Source: MFD01213-c1 sp963704405
GTDB taxonomy: Bacteria; Planctomycetota; Phycisphaerae; Tepidisphaerales; Tepidisphaeraceae
Assembly (NCBI GenBank): GCA_963704405.1
Contig: OY969903.1
Span: 62,001 to 126,000, forward strand
Direction: 5' to 3'
DNA length: 64,000 nt
Shown here one piece after another: positions 1 through 8,374 of this stretch. Made by a program: the position numbers and the translations under genes. Below the pieces are notes generated by a model, which saw only the letters and a list, made by a program, of their open reading frames with translations, did no database searches and was not told where the DNA came from. Numbering within the stretch: the first letter of the stretch is position 1; each line of letters begins with the position of its first letter.

Positions 1-1646
1 CCTTGGCGGCCTGGGTGCCGGTGTTCATGGCGACGCCGACATCGGCCTGGGCGAGCGCGGGGGCGTCGTTGGTTCCGTCGCCGGTCATGGCGACGAGATG
101 TCCGGCGGCCTGCTCGCGCTTGAGGAGGGCGAGCTTGGCTTCGGGGGTGGCCTGGGCGAGAAAGTCGTCGACGCCGGCTTCTTTGGCGATAGCGGCGGCG
201 GTGAGGGGATTGTCGCCGGTGATCATGACGGTTTTGATGCCCATGGCGCGGAAGCGCTGGAAGCGGTCGGGGAGGCCGGATTTGACGATGTCTTTAAGGT
301 AGATCACACCGAGCGCTTTTTGGGAAGTGGCTACGACGAGGGGCGTGCCACCGGCGCGGCTGATTTTTTCGACGGCCTGATCGAGCTCAGCGGGCGAAAG
401 ATGCGCCACCGGCGGTGACGAATTTTCGGACGCTGTCGGCGGCGCCTTTGCGGTACATGTCGCCGTTGACGTTTAAGCCGCTCATGCGGGTTTGTGCGGT
501 GAAGGGGACGAATTCGGCGTGAGGCATTTCACTGATTTCGCGGCCGCGGAGGCCGTATTTTTCTTTGGCGAGGATGACGATGCTGCGGCCTTCGGGGGTT
601 TCATCGGCGAGGGATGAAAGCTGGGCGGCGTCGGCGAGTTCGGCGGCAGTGACGCCGGGGGCGGTGATGAATTCAGTCGCCTGGCGGTTGCCGAGCGTGA
701 TGGTGCCGGTTTTGTCGAGCAGGAGGACATCGACGTCGCCGGCGGCTTCGACGGCTTTCCCGCTCATCGCCAGAACATTGTGCTGGACCATGCGGTCGAT
801 GCCGGCAATGCCGATGGCGGAGAGGAGCCCGCCGATGGTTGTGGGGATAAGGCAGACGAGAAGAGAGATCAGGACGGTGATGTTCACGGCGATGCTGACC
901 TTGGTATAGGCATCGTCGGTGAGGAAGTTCTTAGTGTAGATGACGAAGGGCATGAGCGTCATGCAGACGACCATGAAGATAATCGTGAGGGCGGAGAGGA
1001 GGATGGAGAGGGCGATTTCGTTGGGGGTTTTCTGGCGTTTAGCGCCTTCGATCAGTTCGATCATGCGGTCCATGAAGCTTTCACCGGGGTTGGCGGTGAC
1101 GCGGACTTTGATTTCGTCGGAGAGGACGGTGGTGCCGCCGGTGACGGCGGAGCGGTCGCCGCCGGCTTCGCGGATGACGGGGGCGGATTCACCGGTGATG
1201 GCGGATTCGTTGACGCTGGCGGCGCCTTCGATGATTTCACCATCGGCGGCAATCAGTTCGTTGGCGGTGACGACGAAGATATCGCCTTTGCGGAGGGATT
1301 CGGCGGGGACTTCGCTGATGGCGCCGTCGGGCATCAGCCTGCGGCCGACGCTTTTGGTGCGGCTTTTGCGCAGGGTGTCGGCCTGGGCTTTGCCGCGGCC
1401 TTCGGCCATGGCTTCAGCGAAGTTGGCGAAGATGACAGTGAACCAGAGCCAGAGGGAGATTTGGAGGACGAAGGAAAGGGAATCTTTTGTGAAGAGCAGA
1501 TCGAGCGTGGTGAGGGCGGCGCCGACTTCGGTGACGAACATCACCGGGTTCTTCCACATGTGAACGGGGTTGAGCTTTTTAAAGCTCTCAACAATCGCCG
1601 GGATGACGATTTCCATATCGAACAAGGGACGAGCTTTATTTGACAT
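1..1646 (-). CDS. kdpB: Potassium-transporting P-type ATPase subunit KdpB (frameshifted, cut by window edge)
   Basis: Catalytic subunit of the Kdp high-affinity K+ pump; it hydrolyses ATP at the inner face of the membrane and energises K+ passage through KdpA. The ATG at 1646 has a GAGG box just upstream. The first frame runs about 419 residues with membrane segments, the actuator motif TGES and the phosphorylation motif DKTGT, then stops at 387. The neighbouring frame, entered near 405-410, continues with clear KdpB sequence (GGTPLVV, MITGDN and the hinge motif TGDGTNDAPAL) to the window edge. One extra base near 405-410 explains this. The final membrane segments and kdpC lie outside the window. 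It could be an assembly indel or a truly broken gene; family identity is certain. Confidence 0.93.
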
Positions 1647-1727
1647 AAGGTCCTCTGAATTTTTTTTGGGCCGCCAGGTTTTTGTTGGCCGCGGCTGCGT
1701 TTACGGACGGACATCCAAGGCTGAAGG

Positions 1728-3529
1728 TCAGTAGGTCAGTTGCGATTTCCACATCAGGAAGTGCTCGATCACCGGCCCGAGCGCAAGAGCGGGGAGGAAG
1801 GTGAGCGCGCCGACGATAATGACGACGCCGATGAGCACGACGGTGAAGGTCGCGCCGTTGACGGGGAAGCTGCCGGCGCTTGGGGGACGATTTTCTTCTT
1901 CGCCATATGACCGGCCAGGGCGAGGACGGGGATGATGATGAAGAATCGCCCGATGAGCATGTCGAAGGCGAGGGTGATGTCATAGTGGCGATCACCGATG
2001 GCACCGGGAGGCGATCCGGCGGGCGGGGCCGGGGCGGCGGTGAGGCCGGCGAAGGCGGAGCCGTTGTTAGCGGCGCCGGAGGTGTAGGCGTAGTGAATTT
2101 CGGAGAAGCCGTGAGGGCCGTTGTTATTGAGACCGGCGAGGCCCCAGTTGGTTGTGACGGCCCAGGCGGTGAAGCCGAGCATGCAGATGGAAGGGGCGAT
2201 GATGCCGAGCACGGCGGCTTTTACGTCGTAACCTTCGATTTTTTTACCGAGGTATTCCGGCGTTCGACCGACCATGAGGCCGGCGATGAAGATGGCGAGG
2301 ACGGCGAAGATGAGCATGCCATATAAACCTGCGCCAACACCGCCGAAGACGACTTCGCCCATGTGCATGTTGAACAGAGGCACAAGGCCGCCCATGGGGG
2401 TGAGGGAGTCATGCATGCAGTTGACGGCTCCGCACGAGGCGTCGGTTGTGATGGTGGCGAATAAGGCGGAATGGAATATGCCGAAGCGGACTTCCTTGCC
2501 TTCCATGTTGCCGGAGGTTTGATCGATGCCAAGACCGGCGAAACGGGGATTGCCGATGGCTTCCATGCGCCACAGGAACAGTGCGCCGACGATGAAAAGC
2601 ATGAACATCGCGGCCCAGACAGCCCAGCCGTGGCTTTGCTGTTTCACCATGCGGCCGAGGTAGTAGGTTAATGCGGAGGGGATCGCGAAGATCGAGATCA
2701 TCTGGATGAAATCGCTGAGGGGGGTGGGGTTTTCGAAGGGATGGGCGGCGTTGGCGTTGTAGTAACCACCGCCGTTGGTGCCGAGCATTTTGATCGCCAT
2801 CTGGGAGGCGACGGGGCCCTGGGCGATGGTTTGGACGATGGGCTGAGTGGTGGACGCGGCGCTGGATTGGTCGAGGACGGTGGCGACGGTGTATGGCTTG
2901 AAGTTCTGAATGATTCCCTGGCTGACCAGGAAGGTGGCATAGAGCACACAGATGGGGAGCAATAGATAGAGATGAAGGCGAACGAGATCGCGCCAGAAAT
3001 TACCGATGGTATGGCTGCGGTCGCGGGCGACGCCGCGAACGAGGGCAGCGGCGATGCAGATGCCGACGGCGGCGGAGAAGAAGTTATGGGAGGCGAGGGC
3101 GACCATCTGCGAGAGATAGGTCATGGTGGATTCACCGCCGTAGCTCTGCCAGTTGGTGTTGGTGGTGAAGCTGGCTGCGGTGTTGAAGGCGAGGTGATCG
3201 GAGACAGCGGAGAGTCCCTGGGGGTTCAGCAGATGCTGGCCGGGGAGCTTGTCCTGCGTGCGCAGCATCACGTAGGTGAGGAGCATGGTAACGATGGTGA
3301 AGACAAACATGGCGACGCCGTAGGACGTCCAAGTGTGCTCTTTTGAGGGTTTGACGCCCATGATCCTGTAGAGCAGTCGCTCGACGGGGCCGAGGATGGG
3401 ATCGAGGAACGTGCCGCCGCCGGCGCGCTCGGGGTCGAGCACCTGAAGCAGGTAGACACCAAGCGGCCTGGTTAAGGCCAGGAGCAGACCGACGTAGAGA
3501 AAAAGTTGTATCCAGCCAGATGCACTCAT
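1728..3529 (-). CDS. kdpA: Potassium-transporting ATPase subunit KdpA (apparent frameshift near the C-terminus)
   Basis: K+-binding and translocating subunit of the Kdp complex, an inner-membrane protein of the K+ channel superfamily. All four selectivity-filter regions are visible: TNTNWQSYGGE, LGTNGGGYYNANAAHPFEN, SCGAVNCMHDS and TSGAANNGSAFAGL. Start ATG 3529 has GAGG 8 bases upstream. After GHMAKKKIVP the frame drifts into an arginine/serine-rich tail ending at 1769. Restoring one C in the run at 1882-1886 gives the normal family ending (SAGSFPVNGATF, then a last membrane helix and GPVIEHFLM) with a stop at 1728, which is the end given here. kdpB starts 81 bases downstream. Confidence 0.95.
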
Positions 3530-3625
3530 GCTGTTACCTCGGAACGGGTGGGAAAAGTTCCCAGCTTTTTTGATGGTTAAGGCTTTTAGTTGTCACGGAG
3601 AACCGGAGGGCGCGACAAAGAGCTG

Positions 3626-3709
3626 TTAAAAGTTTTCCGGACGGATCAGGGTCCAGAACAGGTAGACGATCAATGCGAAGGAGACGATGGCGACGATGAT
3701 GATTTCCAT
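3626..3709 (-). CDS. kdpF: KdpF, small membrane subunit of the Kdp ATPase (27 aa)
   Basis: The 27-residue reading frame starts at ATG 3709 and encodes one hydrophobic helix (MEIIIVAIVSFALIVYLFW) followed by TLIRPENF. Size, single helix, the ending with charged residues after an R-P pair, and position directly before kdpA match KdpF, which sits between KdpA and KdpB helices and stabilises the complex. It begins 3 bases after the stop of another 27-residue peptide, so the two are probably translated together. A 96-base gap separates it from kdpA. Confidence 0.88.
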   Translation of the reverse strand: MEIIIVAIVSFALIVYLFWTLIRPENF

Positions 3710-3712
3710 GGG

Positions 3713-3796
3713 TTAAAGCCTCCCGCAGGCATAGGTATAGAGGATGCTGACGCCGAAGAACGCGAGAGTTATGAGAATGAAGATGATGTCCGGCAT
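3713..3796 (-). CDS. Kdp-associated small membrane peptide (27 aa)
   Basis: A second 27-residue frame from ATG 3796 encodes MPDIIFILITLAFFGVSILY followed by TYACGRL: one transmembrane helix with a short Cys/Arg cytoplasmic tail. Peptides of this type occur just upstream of kdpF/kdpA in other bacteria (from memory; no search run), so a role in assembly or modulation of the pump is inferred. It is the first kdp reading frame after the response regulator gene. The 123-base gap in between (3797-3919) is AT-rich and may hold a kdp promoter, but no good -35/-10 pair is evident. Confidence 0.72.
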   Translation of the reverse strand: MPDIIFILITLAFFGVSILYTYACGRL

Positions 3797-3919
3797 ATAA
3801 GGCCCTTCGAGCTGTTTACTGTTTATTCTATTATTGCAGATACATTCATTTTACGATTGGTGTTTATCTCATGTGGCGGCTCTTCTTTCGATTCATGGGT
3901 CTTTTAGATTTTTGGCTGC

Positions 3920-4657
3920 CTATGCCAGTTTTGCGTACAGGAGGTCGTCCGGCTCATCGCCAAGGGCGGCGGGGTTGGCGCTTTTGCCGAAGGTATGCAG
4001 TTCATACAGGCGCTGCATATTCAACTGCGCCGGGCGGTAATTTTTGTCGGCGGCGATGGCTTTGCCATAGCACTTTCGGGCGAGGCGCCACCTTCGCTGG
4101 GCCTCGTATAAAACACCCAGAAGGTTGAAATATTCGGCGGAATGGCGGTCTTTCCGCTCGGCGGCGGCGGTCATCAGGGACTCGGCGCTTTCATAGTCGG
4201 CCAGGCGCAGCGAGCGGCGGATGCGGTCCAGGACGTTGTCATACTGACTGGTTTCGGGGACGTAATCGGTGGCCGGATCCATGCCGGGTTCTTCCAGCAC
4301 GCTCTTGACGGTCTGGCGAAGATCGTTTGGTGTGATCGGTTTTTCGAGGAAGTCGACTGCGCCCAGGCGCGTGGCTTTGACGGCGGCGGGGATAGAGCCG
4401 TAGGCCGTCAGGATAATCACGCGGGGCCGGGAGTTGCCGACGATCAGCTTCATCTGTTCGAGCACGGCCATGCCATCAAGCACGGGCATATTGAGATCGA
4501 GGACCATGAGGTCGGGGGTGCTGGTCTTGAGGATGTCCAGCGCTTCCTGGCCGTTGGCGGCTTCGGTGACGGCGTAGCCGTCGGATTCGAGCGATGTCCG
4601 CAGCATCATGCGGATATTGCTCTCATCATCAGTGATTAGAATAGACGCTGGCTTCAT
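3920..4657 (-). CDS. Response regulator with receiver domain and TPR-like C-terminus, no DNA-binding domain
   Basis: Residues 1-120 form a CheY-like receiver: acidic pair D10-D11, phosphoacceptor D54 in VLDLNMP and the Lys in EKPI are all present. Residues about 135-245 are helical and TPR-like (ESLMTAAAERKDRHSAEYFNL, then LARKCYGKAIAADKNYRPAQ); no helix-turn-helix, AAA+ or output enzyme domain is visible. Start chosen at ATG 4657 (MKPASILITDD); this overlaps the end of the kinase gene by 29 bases, so kinase and regulator are probably co-translated. Position upstream of kdp suggests a link to K+ or osmotic signalling, but without a DNA-binding domain it must act through a partner protein. Confidence 0.85.
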   Translation of the reverse strand: MKPASILITDDESNIRMMLRTSLESDGYAVTEAANGQEALDILKTSTPDLMVLDLNMPVLDGMAVLEQMKLIVGNSRPRVIILTAYGSIPAAVKATRLGAVDFLEKPITPNDLRQTVKSVLEEPGMDPATDYVPETSQYDNVLDRIRRSLRLADYESAESLMTAAAERKDRHSAEYFNLLGVLYEAQRRWRLARKCYGKAIAADKNYRPAQLNMQRLYELHTFGKSANPAALGDEPDDLLYAKLA

Positions 4658-6557
4658 GGTTGATTCCTGCCTGCGCGGTTGCAGGCTCACGGTTTACACG
4701 CTGGAGCGTAAAGCTGAAGCGGCTGCCTTCACCTTCGCGGCTTTGGACGGCGATTTGTCCGCCGTGGACATCTACGATTTCGCGGGCGATGGCGAGGCCG
4801 AGGCCTGCGCCTGGCGGTTTTTTTTTACCCGGCACGCGGAAGAAACGTTCGAACACGCGCCCGAGGTGTTCCTGGGGGATTCCGATGCCGGTGTCTTCGA
4901 CGACGAAGCGGACGAATTCATCTTCAATTTCGGTATAGACGCGGACGCGGCCGCCGGGCTGGGTGAATTTCAGGGCGTTGGTCAGGAGATTGGAAAAAAC
5001 GTGGTCGATGCGGGTTGGATCGGCCAGGACTTCGGGGGCGTCGGCGGGAACATTGACTTCGAGTTTGACGCCGCGGTCGTGGAAAGAGGATTCCAGGGGG
5101 GAGACGGCATCGGCCACGAGGCGCTCGGCGGGGAGCGAGACGAAATCAAGCTTTACGCGGCCGGATTCGAGGCGGCCCATGTCGAGCAGGTCTTCGATGA
5201 TTCGCTGGAGACGGTCAGAATCATCGCGGGCCGCCATGATGAGTTCAGTTTGTTTTGCATTGAGCGGTCCAATGCGTTCTTCCATCATCAAATGGGTGGC
5301 CATTCGGATGGAGGTGAGCGGTGTTTTGAGTTCGTGCGAGACGACAGAAAGAAGCCCGCTTTTCATTTCGTCGAGGCGGCGGAGATTGGTGACATCGCCG
5401 AGCACAAGGGTGACGCCCAGGAGGTGGTTGTCCCCATCGGAGATGGGGACGGCCTGGGGAAGGAAATATCTCAGTTGCCCGCCCTGGTCGTACACTTCGA
5501 CGACGGATTCATAGCCGCGCGGTTGCAGCGGCTTTTGTTGTTCCATCACTTCTTTGTAAATCGCGTTAAGGCGGCGCTCGCGGACGTCAGGCATGGACAT
5601 GCCAGGCTTGAGTTGGAAGAGGCTTTGGGCGTTGTTGTTGGAGAGTTCGATCGTGCCGTCGGGGTTCACGATGGCGATGGCGTCGGGGAGGCTGTTCACG
5701 GCAAGCTGCGTGGTGCGCTGGGTGCGCTCAAGCTTTGCGCGGTCGGTGCGGCGGAATTCCCGCAGCTTGGCGGCCATGGAGTTGAAAGCCTCGGCGAGCT
5801 GATGCAGTTCATCCCGCGACTTCACCTGCACGACCAGATCGAGGTTTCCCTTTTCGATCTGGCGGATGGATTTGATGACAGTCTGCAGCGGCTGAAGGAT
5901 GGATCGGCCCATCACCAGCGTGAAGACGACGGCCAGGGCAATGCCGGCGACGCAAAAGAGCACGATGAAGCGAATGGCGCGGTCGGCCATGGCTTTCGCC
6001 TGGCCGTCGATTGGATTGAGATTGGCGAAGTTCAGATTGATGATCTTCTGGGCCTTGGTTTTGATGAGGGGCGAGAGGCGAACGAGCATGGCGTAGGCGG
6101 CGGCGCGATCCTCGGGCGTGGTGGCGGTTGAAAGGAGTTTTATATAGGCATCACGGTAGTTGGGGGATGAGGCGCCGGGCTGAGCGCTGCCTTTCCATAG
6201 AGATGTGAGGTCGGATGCGATTTGACCTTCACCGGCGAGGGTGATGTTGTTGTCTTCGGCTTTGACATTGTCGTCGAATTGCCGCAAGGGAGAGCCGGCG
6301 GCGCTGGCGGCAGCGGTGATGTCAGCAGCACTTGGCCGGCCATCAATTCCTGAGATGGGTTTGGCGATGTCGTTCAGGCGATCGAGGGCGTCAACCATGT
6401 TCTGGCTGTATTCAACGCTGCGCCAATTTTCATAGAAGAATTTGTCGAGCGCGCCGCGGTACTGGACGAGCACACCGACCCCCAGACCGCTGACAACGAA
6501 GAGGATCGCCAGCAGGCCCCCAAATCCAAACATCAGCTTTTGTCTTAATCCGAACAT
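4629..6557 (-). CDS. Membrane sensor histidine kinase (HAMP-PAS-HisKA-HATPase)
   Basis: Start chosen at ATG 6557 (MFGLRQKLMFGFGG), with GGAG upstream; an upstream in-frame start would add 19 unlikely residues. Order of parts: TM helix near residues 8-30, a periplasmic helical domain of about 160 residues, a second TM helix (FIVLFCVAGIALAVVFTLVM), a HAMP linker, a PAS domain starting around NSLPDAIAIVNPDG, the phosphoacceptor motif SHELKTP, and the ATP-binding boxes NALKFT, DTGIGIP and GAGLGLAIA. It is not KdpD: the KdpD/Usp cytoplasmic N-terminus is missing. It overlaps the response regulator gene and precedes kdp on the same strand, so it may replace KdpD as the sensor for this pump (inference). 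Confidence 0.9.
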   Translation of the reverse strand: MFGLRQKLMFGFGGLLAILFVVSGLGVGVLVQYRGALDKFFYENWRSVEYSQNMVDALDRLNDIAKPISGIDGRPSAADITAAASAAGSPLRQFDDNVKAEDNNITLAGEGQIASDLTSLWKGSAQPGASSPNYRDAYIKLLSTATTPEDRAAAYAMLVRLSPLIKTKAQKIINLNFANLNPIDGQAKAMADRAIRFIVLFCVAGIALAVVFTLVMGRSILQPLQTVIKSIRQIEKGNLDLVVQVKSRDELHQLAEAFNSMAAKLREFRRTDRAKLERTQRTTQLAVNSLPDAIAIVNPDGTIELSNNNAQSLFQLKPGMSMPDVRERRLNAIYKEVMEQQKPLQPRGYESVVEVYDQGGQLRYFLPQAVPISDGDNHLLGVTLVLGDVTNLRRLDEMKSGLLSVVSHELKTPLTSIRMATHLMMEERIGPLNAKQTELIMAARDDSDRLQRIIEDLLDMGRLESGRVKLDFVSLPAERLVADAVSPLESSFHDRGVKLEVNVPADAPEVLADPTRIDHVFSNLLTNALKFTQPGGRVRVYTEIEDEFVRFVVEDTGIGIPQEHLGRVFERFFRVPGKKKPPGAGLGLAIAREIVDVHGGQIAVQSREGEGSRFSFTLQRVNREPATAQAGINHEASVYSNH

Positions 6558-6923
6558 GATTGTCTCCGAGCAAGAGCGAAAGCAGTGCCATCCGCCCTTA
6601 ATTGACTGTGGCATCAGGCTGGACGCGTAGGCGGGGGAATAAACCGGGGCGACAGAGAATTTCTCGTGCGGGCTGCACGATGGTTGTCAGTGAAGCATTG
6701 CAGAATGCATGATGACAAGCGGATGCCGACAGGCATGGGTCTATAATACCCGATTGGGTAAATGAGCAGCGCAAAGTGCCATAATGCGGGTTTGGCGATC
6801 GTTTTGGATATTGAATATTGCAATGTCAGCCGCCTTCCCGCGGTCAAGGCAGCAATGGCAGGGGCCAATACGATGGCATACCATTTGAGCAGCCATCCTT
6901 TGGGGGCTGTTGGAACTTTCCAG
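6558..6923. other. Divergent intergenic region between kinase and NtrC-type regulator
   Basis: 366 bases without a convincing gene. It must hold divergent promoters. A perfect TATAAT occurs at 6742-6747 on the plus strand but without a matching -35 at normal spacing. The distal part could be translated as an N-terminal extension of the regulator from ATG 6762, but those residues do not resemble a receiver domain. Confidence 0.5.
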
Positions 6924-8296
6924 ATGCTCACTATGCCAAACCCGGTCGGTACAACTTCGCTCCGTATGCTGGTGGTCGATGATGAATTGAACATCCGCAA
7001 GATGCTGGCGATGAGCCTGGAGAATGACGGGCATACGGTGGTTGCGGTGAGCAACAGCCGCGACGCAATTGATGAGGCGGCGAGGCAGTCATTCGATATG
7101 GCGTTTGTCGATCTGCGGCTCGGGCGGGAAACGGGGGTGGATCTCATTCCGGAATTGCTCGGACAGAGCCCCTGGATTCAGATTGTGATCATTACTGCAC
7201 ATGGTTCGATCGATAGCGCAGTGGAGACGATGAAACGCGGAGCCGCCGACTATCTGACCAAACCGTTCACACCAGCGCAGGTGCGGCTGGTGATTGAACG
7301 GGCGACGCAACTGCGATCATTGGAGCAGAAAGTCGCGGGGCTGGAGGGATTGCTGGGGCAGGCCGGCGGAGAGGTGAGTCTTAAAAGTAATAGCGCGCAG
7401 ATGCAGCGGGCGCTGAATCTGGCGCGACAACTGGCAACCCGCGATACGACGGTGCTGATTCGCGGGGAGAGCGGCACCGGAAAGGGCGTGCTGGCCCGGG
7501 CGATTCATTCATGGAGCGATCGCTCCGCCAAGCCGTTTGCAACGGTGTCTTGTCCGACCATGTCATTGCAGCTTCTGGAAAGCGAATTGTTCGGCCATAC
7601 GCGCGGGGCGTTTACCGGGGCTGCGCGCAGAACCCCGGACGCATTGCGACCGCGGATGGGGGGACAATTTTCCTGGATGAAATTGGGGATTTGCCGCTGG
7701 AGCTTCAGCCGAAGCTGCTGCGGTTTGTTCAGGACCGGGAATATGAGCGTGTCGGTGATGCCGTCACCCGGCGGGCGGACGTGCGCGTCATCGCAGCGAC
7801 AAATGTGAATCTCGAAGAGGCAGTGCGGGCCGGGCGGTTTCGTGAAGATCTCCTGTATCGCATCAAGGTGATTCAGATCGATCTTCCGCCATTACGGGAA
7901 AGGCCGGAGGATATTTTGAATTTGGCCGAGCGATTCCTGGTGGAACTTGGAAAAGAGAAGGGCCAGGTGAACTCGCCGGCGGGATTCACATCGGAAGCGG
8001 CGGCGGCGCTGCTGAATTACTCGTGGCCGGGAAATATCCGCGAGTTGCGGAATGTGATCGAGCGCGCGGTGATTCTGTGCCAGGGGGAGCAGGTGGGGAT
8101 GGAGCATCTGCCGGGCAATGTGTTGCCGAGCAATGTCACGGCAGCGGAACTGGGAGATTCGATTCCGCTGGAGCGGCTGGAGGAACTGCATATCCGGCGG
8201 ATTTTGGCGCGAACGAAATCTTTGGATGAGGCGGCGACGATTCTTGGGATTGACCTGGCGACGCTTTGGCGGCGGAGAAAGAAGTACGGGATTTAA
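6924..8296 (+). CDS. NtrC-family sigma-54-dependent response regulator (frameshifted)
   Basis: Transcriptional activator of sigma-54 RNA polymerase. Domains in order: receiver (MLVVDDELN, phospho-Asp in FVDLRLG, Lys in TKPF), AAA+ domain with Walker A GESGTGKG, sigma-54 contact loop GAFTGA and Walker B FLDEIGDLP, and a Fis-type helix-turn-helix ending EAATILGIDLATLWRRRKKYGI. The frame breaks just after GAFTGA: one base is missing at about 7617-7630, after which NPGRIATADGGTIFLDE follows in another frame. Start ATG 6924 is preferred because TTGGAAC lies 9 bases upstream; ATG 6933 and 6966 are alternatives. It diverges from the kinase/regulator/kdp genes and may belong to the same signalling set. 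Confidence 0.88.
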
Positions 8297-8374
8297 GCAA
8301 AATCCTTCAGAGTACCTCGGGATGAAGGGTGTCGTCGGGTGCAGGGGGCGCGGCGGGGAGCAGCAAGCGCGGGT

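Noticed and set aside
4608..6131. A 507-codon open frame on the plus strand
   Set aside because: It is exactly antisense to the histidine kinase gene, whose motifs are complete; the antisense translation is His/Asp/Gly-rich without any domain. GC-rich codon bias leaves such mirror frames open.
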